Assembly (NCBI RefSeq): GCF_000382185.1
Contig: NZ_KB907784.1
Location: 2,195,633-2,259,632, forward strand
Reading direction: 5' to 3'
Source of the DNA: Bordetella sp. FB-8
GTDB lineage: Bacteria; Pseudomonadota; Gammaproteobacteria; Burkholderiales; Burkholderiaceae_B
DNA: 64,000 bases
In this document: positions 16,336-26,157 of the stretch, piece by piece
How the letters are laid out: each line of letters begins with the position of its first letter
Position numbering within the stretch: the first letter of the stretch is position 1
The notes under the pieces: model-generated
Told to the model about the DNA's origin: nothing
The model's input: the letters and a program-made list of their open reading frames with translations, nothing else
Databases searched by the model: none
Program-made: the position numbers and the translations under genes

Positions 16336-16782
16336 TCAGGACTCGGTGCGGCGTTCGTCGGTCTGGCGCTGTTCGACCCAGAACTGCTTTCCCGAGGTCA
16401 AAGTTTCACGCTTCCAGAAGGGCGCTCGAGTCTTGAGGGCGTCGATCATGTATTCGCAGCCGCGAAAGGCGTCGCCGCGATGCGCGCTGGCCGCCGCCAC
16501 GAATACGATCTGCGCTTGGCGATGCAGGGTGCCGACGCGGTGGACGATGATCGTGCCGGCCAGACTCCAGCGCTGTCGCGCTGTGGCGGCGATGTCTTCG
16601 AGCTCGCGCTCGCACATGCCGGGATAGTGCTCGAGCGTCAGCGTCTGCGTCGGTTCGTCGGGCGCATAGTCGCGCACATAGCCGGTGAAGGTGACGATCG
16701 CGCCGGCCTGGCCGCCTACGTTCTCACGCAAGGCACTTGCCAGCGCCGCGCCGTCGAAATCAGCTTCCTGGACGATGATCAT
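16336..16782 (-). CDS. moaE: Molybdopterin synthase catalytic subunit MoaE
   Basis: The large subunit of MPT synthase, which converts precursor Z to molybdopterin using sulfur carried by MoaD. The 148 residues show the MoaE marks VTFTGYVRDY, LEHYPGMCERELEDIA, VHRVGTLHRQAQIVFVAAASAHRGDAF and the active-site lysine segment LKTRAPFWKRE. It follows moaD by 17 bp. Confidence 0.95.
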   Translation of the reverse strand: MIIVQEADFDGAALASALRENVGGQAGAIVTFTGYVRDYAPDEPTQTLTLEHYPGMCERELEDIAATARQRWSLAGTIIVHRVGTLHRQAQIVFVAAASAHRGDAFRGCEYMIDALKTRAPFWKRETLTSGKQFWVEQRQTDERRTES

Positions 16783-16799
16783 GGTTCGGCTCCGGTTTT

Positions 16800-17048
16800 T
16801 CAGCCGCCGGTCACGGGTTCGAACACCGCGACTTCGTCGCCAGGCCGCACGCGCGCCGCGGGTGCGGCGTGTTCCTGGTTGATGGCCAGGCGCAGGCGCT
16901 GAGCCTGGGCCAGGCGGGGATAGCGCGCGCGCAGCTCGGCCAGCAGGATCTCGCCAGTGGTTTCGGCGGCCAGGGGCCAGGCCTCCGCACGCTTGCCCAC
17001 CAGCTCCGCCACACGGGCGAAATAAAGCAGATTGAGGGCGCTGTTCAT
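16800..17048 (-). CDS. moaD: Molybdopterin synthase sulfur carrier subunit MoaD
   Basis: An 82-residue ubiquitin-like sulfur carrier ending in the diagnostic Gly-Gly (PVTGG). Its core NLLYFARVAELVGKRAE matches MoaD. The ATG at 17048 overlaps the moaC stop in an ATGA junction, showing translational coupling. The C-terminal glycine is activated by MoeB and thiolated before donation to MoaE. Confidence 0.95.
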   Translation of the reverse strand: MNSALNLLYFARVAELVGKRAEAWPLAAETTGEILLAELRARYPRLAQAQRLRLAINQEHAAPAARVRPGDEVAVFEPVTGG

Positions 17049-17536
17049 GGCTGTCTGCGCCACTGCCCGCTCTTGCCGCCCGCCTTGTATTCCAGGCGGA
17101 TGTCTTCGATGACGATGCCCTTGTCGGCGGCCTTGCACATGTCGTAGATGGTCAGCGCCGCGACGCTGCAGGCCGTCATGGCTTCCATTTCGACGCCGGT
17201 CTTGTATTGGGTGCGGCAGGTGGCGCGCACTTCGATGGCGTGCTTGTCTTCAAGCAGGCTGAAGTCCACGCCCACGAAGGCCAGCGGCAGGCTGTGACAC
17301 AGGGGTATCAGGTCGGCGCAGCGCTTGGCGGCCAGCACGGCGGCCACCCGAGCCGTGTTCAGAACCTCGCCCTTGCCTTGTCCGGGCGCCGTGAGCAGAC
17401 CATAGGCCTGGGCGTTCATGCGCACCCGGCCGCTGGCGACGGCCACCCTTTCAGTGTCGGTTTTGGCGCCGACATCGACCATGCGGATCTGGCCGGAATC
17501 GTCCAGGTGGCTCAGGGCGGGGAGAGGGGAGCTCAT
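17045..17536 (-). CDS. moaC: Cyclic pyranopterin monophosphate synthase MoaC
   Basis: Forms cyclic pyranopterin monophosphate from the MoaA product. The 163 residues carry MVDVGAKTDTERVAVASG, LIPLCHSLPLAFVGVDF, the TGVEMEAMTACSVAALTIYDMCKA signature and an EDIRLEYKAGGKSG ending. ATG 17536 fits the family; the same frame stays open to 19999 but that part is antisense to the AsmA gene. First gene of the moa operon here; moaA is not in the window. Confidence 0.95.
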   Translation of the reverse strand: MSSPLPALSHLDDSGQIRMVDVGAKTDTERVAVASGRVRMNAQAYGLLTAPGQGKGEVLNTARVAAVLAAKRCADLIPLCHSLPLAFVGVDFSLLEDKHAIEVRATCRTQYKTGVEMEAMTACSVAALTIYDMCKAADKGIVIEDIRLEYKAGGKSGQWRRQP

Positions 17537-17683
17537 GAATAAAAACAAGAGGATATGGGGCTGACACCTATGATAGACGAGCACGGAGCCGGCCGGCGAT
17601 AATCGGCACCAAAGCCATGGGCTGCATGGCGGCGACATCCCCGGAGCGCGAACGGGGTGCAAAATCTGGTGGGAGTGCGTGAG

Positions 17684-20600
17684 ATGCAGTTGCGGATGCC
17701 GGTTCTGAAACTCAACCGACGAACGGGCAAGATCCTGCTGGGCATCGCGCTGGCGCTGCTGTTGCTGGCCGGGGTGGCCGCCTGGCAGGTGCCCAAGCTG
17801 GTGCGCAATGCGCTGACCCAAGATGTTTCCCGGATGCTGGGCCGCCAGGTGGCGGTGGGCAAGATCAGCTTCAACCCCTTCACGCTGACGCTGCGTGCGC
17901 ACGAACTCACCGTAGGACGCCCCCATGAGGCGCCGCTTCTGCAAGTCGGCGAAATTGACCTGAGCGGGGCCTGGCGTTCCCTCGTGATGTTCGCGCCGGT
18001 GGTCGACATGATCCATATCGATCAGCCCAGGCTCAGGCTGGTGCGGCAGGACCCCACGCATTTCAATTTTTCCGACATCGTCGACCGCTTGGCCAGGATG
18101 TCGGCCGTCAAGCCGGGTCAGCCCAAGCCGGCCAGCACGGGGCTGCCGCGCTTTTCCCTGAACAATATGTCGTTGACCGGCGGCGTTGTCAGCCTGGACG
18201 ACCGCGTCACCGGCCGCAAGCAGGTGATAGACCAGATCACGCTGGGCGTGCCTTTTCTTTCCTCGTTCGGCTACGCCACGCATATCAACGTGCAGCCCAA
18301 GGTGCACCTGCGCATCAACGGCAGCCCCCTTGATCTGACCGGCACCGCGCGGCCCTTCGACAAGGTGCCCGCATCCACGCTCAATGTGGTGTTTTCCGGG
18401 TTGGCGCTGGAGAAGTGGACCGACTTCTGGCCCATGGCGCGGCCGCTGCCCATCAAGATCAACCATGCCTTGCTCGACTCCAATCTGCAGGTGCGTTTCG
18501 AGCAGCCGGCCGGTGCGGCGCCGCGCATCCGCGTGCAGGGCGACCTGGGTCTGCGCCAACTCGATGTGAGCGAAGCCTCGGGCGCGCCGCTGCTGTCCTG
18601 GGGGGATTTGCGGTTCGAGCGGGTTGCGGTGGATCTGGATGCGAAGAAGGCTTCGATCGGATCGGTGACCTTGTCGGAGCCTCGCGTGCAAGTGCATCGC
18701 GATGCGCGCCAGCTCAACTGGCAGCGGGTGGCCGACGGTTTCGCCGCCTTGCGCGCTGAGTCCGGGCCTGCGGCCCAGCCGACCCCGGCCAGGACCCGTG
18801 ACCATGTTCCGGCAGCGCCGGCGGGCAAGGCGACCGAGGGCGCCGCGCCCGCTTCTGCCGAACCCTCCGCCTGGAAAATCTCCGTTGGCGACGCCAGGCT
18901 CAAGGACGGCGAAATCGACCTGCGCGACGATGCGATGGGTCTGGACTATCCGCTGAGCGGTTTGTCCGCCGAGGTTGAGAACATCGCCGTGCCGCAGGTT
19001 GCGGGTCAGCCCATGCACGTATGGCTGAACATGGACAACAACCAGGACGGCAGCTGGCTGCGGGCCAGGGCGCCCGTGGTACTGCAACCGCTGTCGGTGA
19101 AGGCCCAGCTGCAGCTGGGCAACCTGGCTCTGGCGCCTTTCGCGGCGGCGGTGCGCCGTGTTGCGCCCATCGCCGTGCAGCACGGGAGGCTGGATCTCGA
19201 AAGCAGGATCGAGGTGGATGGTCCGCGAATCCAGGCGCGTGGCGTAAAGCTGGGCTTGCGTGGCATCGCCGCGCGCGACGAGGGCGTCAAGCCCGCGGTG
19301 GATCTGTCCCTCGGGTCCTTGTCGCTGGCGGCGGACCGCCTGGCCCTGGACGCCACGCCGGCGCACTTCACCCTGCGGGCCGATGGCATCCAGAAGCAGG
19401 GTACGCTGGCGCTCACGGGCTCGTTGGTGGCCAAGCCCCTGTCGTTCAAGGCCTCGGTCGATCTGGCCAAGTTCGATGCGGCGTCGCTGGCGCCCTTCAT
19501 CGCCTCCAGCCTGAATGCCACAGTGCGCAGCGTCTACGTGGGCGCGCGCGGCAACGTCGAGTTCGCGGCGGCGCAGGGTAGCGCGCCTATGAGCGTGGAC
19601 TGGAAAGGGGGCGTGGATGTCAACGACCTGGACCTCGAAGACCGTGTCAACCGGGCCGAATTCCTCAACTGGAAGCATCTGGGCCTGAGCGCGATGCACA
19701 TCTCGATGACGGGCGGCAAGCTTGGCCTGGGGCTGGGCGACATTCTGCTGGAGGATTTTTACGGCAACATCCTGCTCGATAGCCACGCGCGTCTGAACGT
19801 CATGGACTTGATGGTGGAGAAGGGCACGGCCGCCGGCTCCATCACGCAGGATACGCAGACCCGCGGCCAGGCCGAGCGCAAGCCGCAGACCAAGGCCCAG
19901 GCGGCGCACGCGCGCCATGCCGAACCCGCCGGCATGGCGCCGGATATTTCGATAGACAGCGTCACGCTCAAGCGCGGCCGCATGACTTTCAACGACCATT
20001 TCGTGCGCCCCAATTACCGCGCCGAGCTGTCGTCGATCGATGGATCGCTCTCGACCGTGTCATCGGCCAAGCCGGCGCCGGCCAGGGTCAGTATCACCGG
20101 CCGCGTGTACGGCACGGCGCCCCTGTCGATATCGGGTACGGTACAGCCGTTCTCCAAGTACCTGGCGCTGGATATCAAGGCCTTGGCCAAGGGCGTCGAT
20201 CTGCCCAAGTTCACCACCTATTCGTCCAAGTATGTGGGCTACGCCATCCAGCGCGGCAAGCTGTCGGTCGACCTGCACTACCAGATCAAGAACCGTACCC
20301 TGCAGGCGACCAACAAGGTGCGGCTCAACCAGCTCACGTTCGGCAAACCGTCCAACAGCCCCGACGCGCTCAAACTGCCGGTGCTGCTGGCCGTGGCGCT
20401 GCTCAAGGACTCAAACGGCAATATCGATGTCGACTTGCCGATCTCAGGTTCGCTGGATGACCCGCAGTTCTCGGTGGGCGGCATCATCGTGCGCGTGATT
20501 GTGAACACGCTGGTCAAGGCGGTGACCTCGCCCTTCAAGTTGCTGGCCGCCGCTTTCGGCGGCGACAGCCAGGACCTGTCGCACATCGATTTCGCGCCGG

Positions 20601-21124
20601 GCAGCGCCGCGCTCGAGGACAAGGGAAAATCCAGTATCGCCACGCTGGTCAAGGCGCTGACGGACCGGCCCGCGCTGCAGATGGACATCATCGGCCGGGC
20701 CGATCCTCAGGCCGACCGCCAGGGTTGGGTGGACGACCAGATGCGCAAGCTCAAGGCCAAGGACATGGCCGTGCACGGCAAGATTCCCGATCCCGACCGT
20801 ATCGTGCTGACCGACGCCGATCGCGCCAAGTATCTGGAAAAGGTCTACGACCACACCAACATCAAGGACAAGCCGCGCAACTTCATCGGCATGGCCAAAT
20901 CCCTGCCGCCCGACCAGATGAATGCCCTATTGCTCAAGGCCGCGCCTTTGGACAAGAAAAGCCTGCGCCAGCTCGCCGACGCGCGCGCCCAGGTCGTGTA
21001 CGAGCAACTGCTGGATACGGCTCCGGCGCTGGCCGATCGCGTCTTCGTCGTTGCGCCCAAGCTCGATGCCGACGGTATCGAGGGCGGCGGCGCGGCGACT
21101 CGCGTCGATTTCGCCTTGCATTGA
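17684..21124 (+). CDS. Large AsmA-like protein with DUF748
   Basis: A protein of about 1146 residues with one N-terminal TM helix (LLGIALALLLLAGVAAWQV), then a long beta-rich periplasmic region of AsmA/DUF748 type (VSRMLGRQVAVGKISFNPFTLTLRAHELTV near the start). The C-terminal part contains HIDFAPGSAALEDKGKSSI and ...MDIIGRADPQADR, resembling an OmpA-like repeat. AsmA-like proteins form bridge-like lipid carriers between inner and outer membrane; that role is inferred. ATG 17684 has GGGAG at 17671; GTG 17657 is an alternative. It is divergent from moaC. Confidence 0.85.
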   Translation: MQLRMPVLKLNRRTGKILLGIALALLLLAGVAAWQVPKLVRNALTQDVSRMLGRQVAVGKISFNPFTLTLRAHELTVGRPHEAPLLQVGEIDLSGAWRSLVMFAPVVDMIHIDQPRLRLVRQDPTHFNFSDIVDRLARMSAVKPGQPKPASTGLPRFSLNNMSLTGGVVSLDDRVTGRKQVIDQITLGVPFLSSFGYATHINVQPKVHLRINGSPLDLTGTARPFDKVPASTLNVVFSGLALEKWTDFWPMARPLPIKINHALLDSNLQVRFEQPAGAAPRIRVQGDLGLRQLDVSEASGAPLLSWGDLRFERVAVDLDAKKASIGSVTLSEPRVQVHRDARQLNWQRVADGFAALRAESGPAAQPTPARTRDHVPAAPAGKATEGAAPASAEPSAWKISVGDARLKDGEIDLRDDAMGLDYPLSGLSAEVENIAVPQVAGQPMHVWLNMDNNQDGSWLRARAPVVLQPLSVKAQLQLGNLALAPFAAAVRRVAPIAVQHGRLDLESRIEVDGPRIQARGVKLGLRGIAARDEGVKPAVDLSLGSLSLAADRLALDATPAHFTLRADGIQKQGTLALTGSLVAKPLSFKASVDLAKFDAASLAPFIASSLNATVRSVYVGARGNVEFAAAQGSAPMSVDWKGGVDVNDLDLEDRVNRAEFLNWKHLGLSAMHISMTGGKLGLGLGDILLEDFYGNILLDSHARLNVMDLMVEKGTAAGSITQDTQTRGQAERKPQTKAQAAHARHAEPAGMAPDISIDSVTLKRGRMTFNDHFVRPNYRAELSSIDGSLSTVSSAKPAPARVSITGRVYGTAPLSISGTVQPFSKYLALDIKALAKGVDLPKFTTYSSKYVGYAIQRGKLSVDLHYQIKNRTLQATNKVRLNQLTFGKPSNSPDALKLPVLLAVALLKDSNGNIDVDLPISGSLDDPQFSVGGIIVRVIVNTLVKAVTSPFKLLAAAFGGDSQDLSHIDFAPGSAALEDKGKSSIATLVKALTDRPALQMDIIGRADPQADRQGWVDDQMRKLKAKDMAVHGKIPDPDRIVLTDADRAKYLEKVYDHTNIKDKPRNFIGMAKSLPPDQMNALLLKAAPLDKKSLRQLADARAQVVYEQLLDTAPALADRVFVVAPKLDADGIEGGGAATRVDFALH

Positions 21125-21178
21125 CACGGCCCGCGCCCAGGCCGATATCGGCGCGGATCGACACCCAGGAGCATCGCC

Positions 21179-22063
21179 ATGCAGGACTTCAAGGATTCCC
21201 AGTTCGACAGTCTGCTGCCGCCCTTGCGGCTGTCGCGTCGCGGTTTCATCGCCACCGGTGTGGGCGCGGGTTTCACGCTGGCTGCCGGCCACGCCGCGGC
21301 GCAGACGGCCATACACACCAGCGCGACCGGCCTGACCGCGGGCATGGTGCAGATTCCCGCGGGCGACGGGCGGATGCCGGCCTATCGGGCGGCTCCGGCC
21401 GGCAAGAGGAACCTGCCGGTCATCCTGGTGGTCGAGGAAATCTTCGGCGTGCACGAGTACATCCAGGATGTCTGCCGCCGCCTGGCCCACTTGGGCTACC
21501 TGGCCGTGGCGCCCGAGCTGTTCGCCCGCTATGGCGATCCGGCCAAGTACACCGACATGGCCACACTGCGGGCCGAGGTGGTGGACAAGGCTTCCGATGC
21601 GCAGGTGGCCGGCGATCTGGACGCGACGGCTAAATGGGCGCTGACCCAGGGCGGCTCGGCCGCGAAGATGGGCGTCATCGGATTCTGCTGGGGCGGGCGC
21701 CAGGCGTGGCTGTATGCCATGCACAACCCGAAGCTGAAGGCCGCCGCCGTTTTCTACGGGCCTCTGGGCGGTGCGCCCACCGCGCTGCAGCCCGCCTCAG
21801 TGCTCAGCCAGGTAAATAAGGTGCAGGTGCCGGTGCTGGGCGCCTATGGTGGCAAGGACGCCGGCATTTCCATGAACGACATCGACAAGATGCGCGAATC
21901 GCTGGCCGAGGGCACGGCCATGGACAAGGCCTGCCGCATCGATGTCTACCCCGATGCCGGTCACGGCTTTCATGCCGACTATCGCCCCAGCTACAACAAA
22001 GCCGACGCCGAACTGGCGTGGCGGCGCGCCATGGACTGGTTCGCCAGTCACGGATTGAATTGA
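21179..22063 (+). CDS. Tat-exported dienelactone-hydrolase-family protein
   Basis: A 294-residue alpha/beta hydrolase. Residues about 18-42 form a twin-arginine signal (LSRRGFIATGVGAGFTLAAGHAAAQ), so the enzyme should be periplasmic. The DLH domain has the VVEEIFGVHEYIQDVCRRLA helix, the cysteine nucleophile GFCWGGR, and the DAGHGFHADYRPSY histidine motif. Classic DLH acts in chloroaromatic degradation in the cytoplasm, so an exported form has another, unknown ester or lactone substrate. ATG 21179 follows CAGGAG at 21166. Confidence 0.88.
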   Translation: MQDFKDSQFDSLLPPLRLSRRGFIATGVGAGFTLAAGHAAAQTAIHTSATGLTAGMVQIPAGDGRMPAYRAAPAGKRNLPVILVVEEIFGVHEYIQDVCRRLAHLGYLAVAPELFARYGDPAKYTDMATLRAEVVDKASDAQVAGDLDATAKWALTQGGSAAKMGVIGFCWGGRQAWLYAMHNPKLKAAAVFYGPLGGAPTALQPASVLSQVNKVQVPVLGAYGGKDAGISMNDIDKMRESLAEGTAMDKACRIDVYPDAGHGFHADYRPSYNKADAELAWRRAMDWFASHGLN

Positions 22064-22151
22064 ATCCGGTTATGCAGCCCCGTCCGCGCCGATCTATGAT
22101 GACGCATTGGCGCAGCATTGGCTGCCTGGTGATTTCACATTGGAGAAAAGC

Positions 22152-22655
22152 ATGACCATCAACGTCGGCGACAGCCTGCCCAACGGCACCCTGACCGAAT
22201 TTTTCGACACCGAAGCGGGCGCCTGCGCCGTCGGTCCCAATGCGTTCCAGGTGGCCGACTTGGTCAAGGGCAAGAAGATCGCCATCTTCGCCGTTCCCGG
22301 CGCCTTTACGCCCACCTGTTCGGCCAAGCACCTGCCCGGCTACGTCGCCAAGGCCGAGGCGCTGCGCGCCAAGGGTGTGGACGAGATCTGGTGCGTGTCC
22401 GTCAACGACGCCTTCGTCATGGGGGCCTGGGGACGTGATCAGAAGACCGCAGGCAAGGTGCGCATGATGGCCGATGGCGGCGCCGTCTGGACCCGCGCGC
22501 TGGGCCTGGACATGGACCTGACAGAACGCGGCATGGGCGTGCGCTCGCAGCGCTATTCGGCCCTGGTCGAGAACGGCGTGGTCAAGACCCTCAACGTCGA
22601 AGCCGCCGGCAAGTTCGAGGTCAGCGACGCGGACACGCTGCTGTCGCAGGCTTGA
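22152..22655 (+). CDS. Prx5-type peroxiredoxin
   Basis: A 167-residue thiol peroxidase. The peroxidatic site is PGAFTPTCSAKHLPGY (PxxxTxxC), followed by VSVNDAFVMGAWG typical of the Prx5/AHP-E group. It reduces H2O2 and organic peroxides, usually with glutaredoxin or glutathione. ATG 22152 is preceded by GGAG at 22142; the in-frame ATG 22107 has no ribosome site. It ends before a strong terminator. Confidence 0.92.
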   Translation: MTINVGDSLPNGTLTEFFDTEAGACAVGPNAFQVADLVKGKKIAIFAVPGAFTPTCSAKHLPGYVAKAEALRAKGVDEIWCVSVNDAFVMGAWGRDQKTAGKVRMMADGGAVWTRALGLDMDLTERGMGVRSQRYSALVENGVVKTLNVEAAGKFEVSDADTLLSQA

Positions 22656-22679
22656 TCTTGTTTGACTTGCGCAGCAATG

Positions 22680-22718
22680 CCGCCCGCGTAGCATAGGCCG
22701 CGCGGGCGGTTTGCTTTT
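22680..22718 (+). terminator. Rho-independent terminator after peroxiredoxin
   Basis: CCGCCCGCG (22680-22688) pairs with CGCGGGCGG (22701-22709), followed by TTTGCTTTT. Confidence 0.75.
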
Positions 22719-22751
22719 GCAGCCGGGCCTATCCATTACTTCCATTGCCGC

Positions 22752-23951
22752 GTGCGCCAGACCGGTATCATGTTCGCCACCCTCGCCGTCTTCACCCCGC
22801 TTTATCTGACCAGCCTGATGTTGCTCGCGAGCACCGGAATGCTGGCCATGTACATAGGCCTGTTTCTGGCCCAGCAGTCGGTCAGCGAAACCTGGATCGG
22901 CGCGCTGATGGCGGGCTATTACCTGGGCGTGGTGCTGGGCGGGCGCATGGGTCACAGGCTGATCAGCCGGGTGGGGCACATTCGTGCCTTCGCGGTCTGC
23001 GCGGCCGTGGGCACCTGCCTGGTGCTGGCGCTGGATCTGTCCAGCTGGCTGCCCTTGTGGCTGGGCCTGCGCATCGCCTTCGGCATCATGATCGTGACGG
23101 CGCTGGTGGTCATCGAAAGCTGGTTCAACGAGAAGGCCACCAACCAGCAGCGCGGCCGCGTGTTCGCGGCGTACATGGTGGTGTCCAGCCTGGGCACCAT
23201 GTTGGGCCAACTGACGCTGACGCGTTATACCCGGCTCGACGAGCAGCCTCTGATCATCGCGGCCATGTTGTGCGCGCTATCCCTGGTGCCGCTTGCGGTG
23301 GTCAATGCCGGGCATCCCTCCACGCCCCGGCCGGCGCCGCTGGACCTGCCCTATTACTTCAAGCGCGTGCCGTCGGCGCTTTTCGTCCTGGTTGTTTCGG
23401 GGCTGGAGCAGGGCTCTTTCTACGGACTGGCGGCGGTCTACGCCGTCAAGCAAGGGTGTACGCCCGCCCAGGCGGCTGTTTTCATGTCGGTGGCGGTCGG
23501 CTGCTCGCTGCTGTCGCAATGGCCCATGGGCTGGCTGTCGGACCGGTTTGGCCGTGAACGGCTGGTTCGTTGCAATGCCATGCTGCTGGCCGTGCTGCCC
23601 GTGTTGTTGTGGGGCTGGTTCGTGCCGCCGTTCTGGCTGTTGATACTGATCGCCTGCGTGCAGGGGCCGCTGCAGTCCAGCCTTTATCCCCTGGGCGTGG
23701 CGCTGGCCAACGATCGCATCGATCCCGAACGCCGGGTGGGCGTGAGCGCCGTCCTGTATATGGCCTATGGCGTCGGAGCCTGCGTGGGCCCGTTGGTGGC
23801 CGGCGCCCTCATGGCGCATACCGAACCGGCCAGCTATTACGTGTTCGTGTCGGGCTGTGCGGCCTTGTTGGCAGTGATCGCCGCGCGCAGAATCGGGCCT
23901 GGCGCCGGGTCTGAAACGCCCACAGCAAACATTGCCGAGCCTCAGCCCTAG
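22752..23951 (+). CDS. MFS transporter, YcaD-like
   Basis: A 12-TM major facilitator of about 399 residues. The N-terminal half has [34 protein letters not shown], resembling YcaD and its relatives, and the half-way motif [12 protein letters not shown] is a clean MFS motif A. GTG 22752 or ATG 22770 could be the start. The substrate is unknown. It is convergent with bioB and its last codons overlap the bioB end by 4 bp. Confidence 0.85.
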   Translation: MRQTGIMFATLAVFTPLYLTSLMLLASTGMLAMYIGLFLAQQSVSETWIGALMAGYYLGVVLGGRMGHRLISRVGHIRAFAVCAAVGTCLVLALDLSSWLPLWLGLRIAFGIMIVTALVVIESWFNEKATNQQRGRVFAAYMVVSSLGTMLGQLTLTRYTRLDEQPLIIAAMLCALSLVPLAVVNAGHPSTPRPAPLDLPYYFKRVPSALFVLVVSGLEQGSFYGLAAVYAVKQGCTPAQAAVFMSVAVGCSLLSQWPMGWLSDRFGRERLVRCNAMLLAVLPVLLWGWFVPPFWLLILIACVQGPLQSSLYPLGVALANDRIDPERRVGVSAVLYMAYGVGACVGPLVAGALMAHTEPASYYVFVSGCAALLAVIAARRIGPGAGSETPTANIAEPQP

Positions 23952-24916
23952 ACGTTGTACGTCTGCGCACGCAGGCCCAGGCGCGCCAGCAGCCGCTGGT
24001 CGGCCTGGGCCTGCGGATTGGCGGTCGTAAGCAGCGCCTCACCGTAGAAAATCGAGTTGGCGCCAGCCATGAAGCACAGCGCCTGTTCGGAGTCGCTCAG
24101 CGTTTCGCGGCCGGCGGACAGGCGCACCATGGCGCGCGGCATGGCAATGCGCGCCACCGCGAGGGTGCGGATGAACTCGAACGGATCCAGCGCCTGGGCC
24201 TGCGCCAGTGGCGTTCCCTGGACCCGCACCAGGTTGTTGATGGGCACCGATTCCGGATAGGGATCCAGATTGGCCAGCTGGGCGATCAGGCCGGCGCGCT
24301 GCCGGCGCGATTCGCCCATGCCGACGATGCCGCCGCAGCAGACCGAGATGCCGGCCTGGCGCACCCGCTCCAGGGTGTCGAGCCGGTCCTGGTAGGTGCG
24401 GGTGGAGATGACGTTGCCGTAGAACTCGGGCGAGGTGTCCAGGTTGTGGTTGTAGTAGTCCAGGCCGGCCGATCGCAGTTGCTCGGCCTGGCCCTCGCGC
24501 AGCATGCCCAGCGTGACGCAGGTTTCCAGGCCCAGGGCCTTGACTCCCGCCACCATTTCGGCCACCGCGTCCAGGTGGTGCGGTTTGGGACTGCGCCAGG
24601 CCGCGCCCATGCAAAAGCGCTGTGCGCCCTTATCCTTGGCGGCCCGGGCAGCGGCCAGCACCTGGTCCAGGGGCATCAGGCTTTCGGCCTGGACACCCGT
24701 CTCGTATCGCGCCGACTGCGGACAATAGGCGCAGTCTTCGGGGCAGCCGCCGGTCTTGATCGACAGCAGCGTGGAGAGCTGGATGGTGTCGTCGGGGAAG
24801 TGTTCGCGATGCACCGTCCGTGCCTGATACAGCAGCTCGGGCAAAGGCAGTTCGTAGAGGGCGAGCAGGTCCTTGACCTGCCAGGCGCCGGCCTGGCCAG
24901 ATGCGGTGTGGTTCAT
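23948..24916 (-). CDS. bioB: Biotin synthase BioB
   Basis: A radical-SAM enzyme that inserts sulfur into dethiobiotin. The 322 residues have the radical cluster motif [17 protein letters not shown] (CxxxCxxC), the second-cluster cysteine in [10 protein letters not shown], the [14 protein letters not shown] segment and the C-terminal [15 protein letters not shown]. It sits alone, without other bio genes next to it. An EamA transporter gene lies upstream on the same strand. Confidence 0.96.
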   Translation of the reverse strand: MNHTASGQAGAWQVKDLLALYELPLPELLYQARTVHREHFPDDTIQLSTLLSIKTGGCPEDCAYCPQSARYETGVQAESLMPLDQVLAAARAAKDKGAQRFCMGAAWRSPKPHHLDAVAEMVAGVKALGLETCVTLGMLREGQAEQLRSAGLDYYNHNLDTSPEFYGNVISTRTYQDRLDTLERVRQAGISVCCGGIVGMGESRRQRAGLIAQLANLDPYPESVPINNLVRVQGTPLAQAQALDPFEFIRTLAVARIAMPRAMVRLSAGRETLSDSEQALCFMAGANSIFYGEALLTTANPQAQADQRLLARLGLRAQTYNV

Positions 24917-24977
24917 GGTGCGAAGCCGAAAAGCAGGAAGGGACCGGCCCGGCGGGCGGGCATCGGAATGGCCGGGG

Positions 24978-25859
24978 CTATATCGAGGGCATCATCGCCG
25001 CGATCGCTGCCAGCGCCAGAATCAGCCCCAGCAGGTTCAGGCGGCTAAGCGGTTCGCGAAAGGCCATGGCGCCGATCAGCGTGCCCAGGGCAATGACGCC
25101 CAGGTTCATGGACGCGAACACCAGTGCCGGGTTGTGCGGCAGGCTCTGGTGCGCCTTGATGTACGTGTAGATGTTTGCGAAGTTCATTGCACCCAGCGTC
25201 AGTCCCATGGCGAGGGTTCGCATTTGCCACTGCGCGCGGGCGAAAAGTAGGTAAAGCAGCATCAGTACCGCCGCCAGCACGAAGATGCCCAGCAGCCCGG
25301 CGGTGAAGGCGGTGCCTGTCTGCGATAGGCGCTTAAAGAGTATGTCGATCACGCCGTAGCCCACCCACACCGAGAGCGGCCACACCCAGCCCTGGCCCGC
25401 GCCGCCCTCGCCCTTGCCGGAAGTGCCCGGTCGGTTGAGCAGGCAGCCCAGCGCGGCACAGGCGGCCAGTATGGCCAGACCTCGGCGCTGCGTCAGCGCT
25501 TGGCCAAAGAGCGCGAAGGCCGCCAGCAGCGGGATGAAGAGCGAAAGCCTCTGTGCCACCTCGCTGCGCACGATGCCGGCATACCGCACTGACTGGCCCA
25601 GTGCGATGAACACGGCGGGCAGCAGCACGGCCAGCGTCAGCATTAGCGGCCAGGCATGGATGTGCTCGAGTTCGCGCACGGGCGAAGGCACGTAGATGAG
25701 CCAGCACAGTACGGCGGCCACGATGTAGTTGCTAAAGATCGCCTGGCGCAGATCCACGCCGGCACCGCGCATGAATTTCAGCAGTACGGAGACGATCACG
25801 CTGCAGCACACGCTGCAAATCAGGTAGAAAAAACCGGGGCTGACGTGGGGCAGGGACAT
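24978..25859 (-). CDS. EamA/DMT-superfamily transporter
   Basis: A 293-residue inner-membrane protein with ten hydrophobic helices in two repeats, typical of the drug/metabolite transporter (EamA) superfamily. The last repeat ends [32 protein letters not shown], the characteristic EamA GxxxxEPL-like ending. ATG 25859 starts [11 protein letters not shown]. It lies 61 bp upstream of bioB on the same strand and may be co-transcribed. The substrate is unknown; a link with biotin is only a guess. Confidence 0.82.
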   Translation of the reverse strand: MSLPHVSPGFFYLICSVCCSVIVSVLLKFMRGAGVDLRQAIFSNYIVAAVLCWLIYVPSPVRELEHIHAWPLMLTLAVLLPAVFIALGQSVRYAGIVRSEVAQRLSLFIPLLAAFALFGQALTQRRGLAILAACAALGCLLNRPGTSGKGEGGAGQGWVWPLSVWVGYGVIDILFKRLSQTGTAFTAGLLGIFVLAAVLMLLYLLFARAQWQMRTLAMGLTLGAMNFANIYTYIKAHQSLPHNPALVFASMNLGVIALGTLIGAMAFREPLSRLNLLGLILALAAIAAMMPSI

Positions 25860-26157
25860 GCGAAGCGGTTCCAGAAGAAGGTGTCGGGTCCATGGGCCGG
25901 GCCGGTTTGCGGCTTGCCAGGACTCAGTTGCCGCGATCGTAAGGATGCCCGATGCAATGCGCAATGGCGCTCGTTGGGGCTTTATGTCGGTCGTTTTCCC
26001 TTATTTGGCAGATAAAGAATGCCTTTTAGTGTCTTGGGTCTGTATCGTGCCGCGATTTTGCATGAGGCCGCGGCATGCGGATTTATGTGTTTTTTTGTAA
26101 ATCCAGCTGGGCGGGTGCGGCATGCTGTGTGCGGTCTGCGCAGGTCCGCGCCGCATG
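25860..26157. other. Intergenic region between EamA and LysR genes
   Basis: About 300 bp with no credible gene. It contains an inverted repeat GGATTTA-N12-TAAATCC (26079-26104) with a T-rich centre. This may be a regulatory site or part of the end of the LysR transcript. I see no RNA gene. Confidence 0.4.

Noticed and set aside
17537..19999. Long open minus-strand frame giving a 984-residue protein continuous with moaC
   Set aside because: It is antisense to the AsmA-like gene and rich in His/Arg/Gln as expected of a shadow frame. Only the last 163 residues (moaC) are real.
21804..23210. Minus-strand 468-residue frame
   Set aside because: Shadow of the hydrolase, peroxiredoxin and MFS genes; spans two terminators and gene ends.
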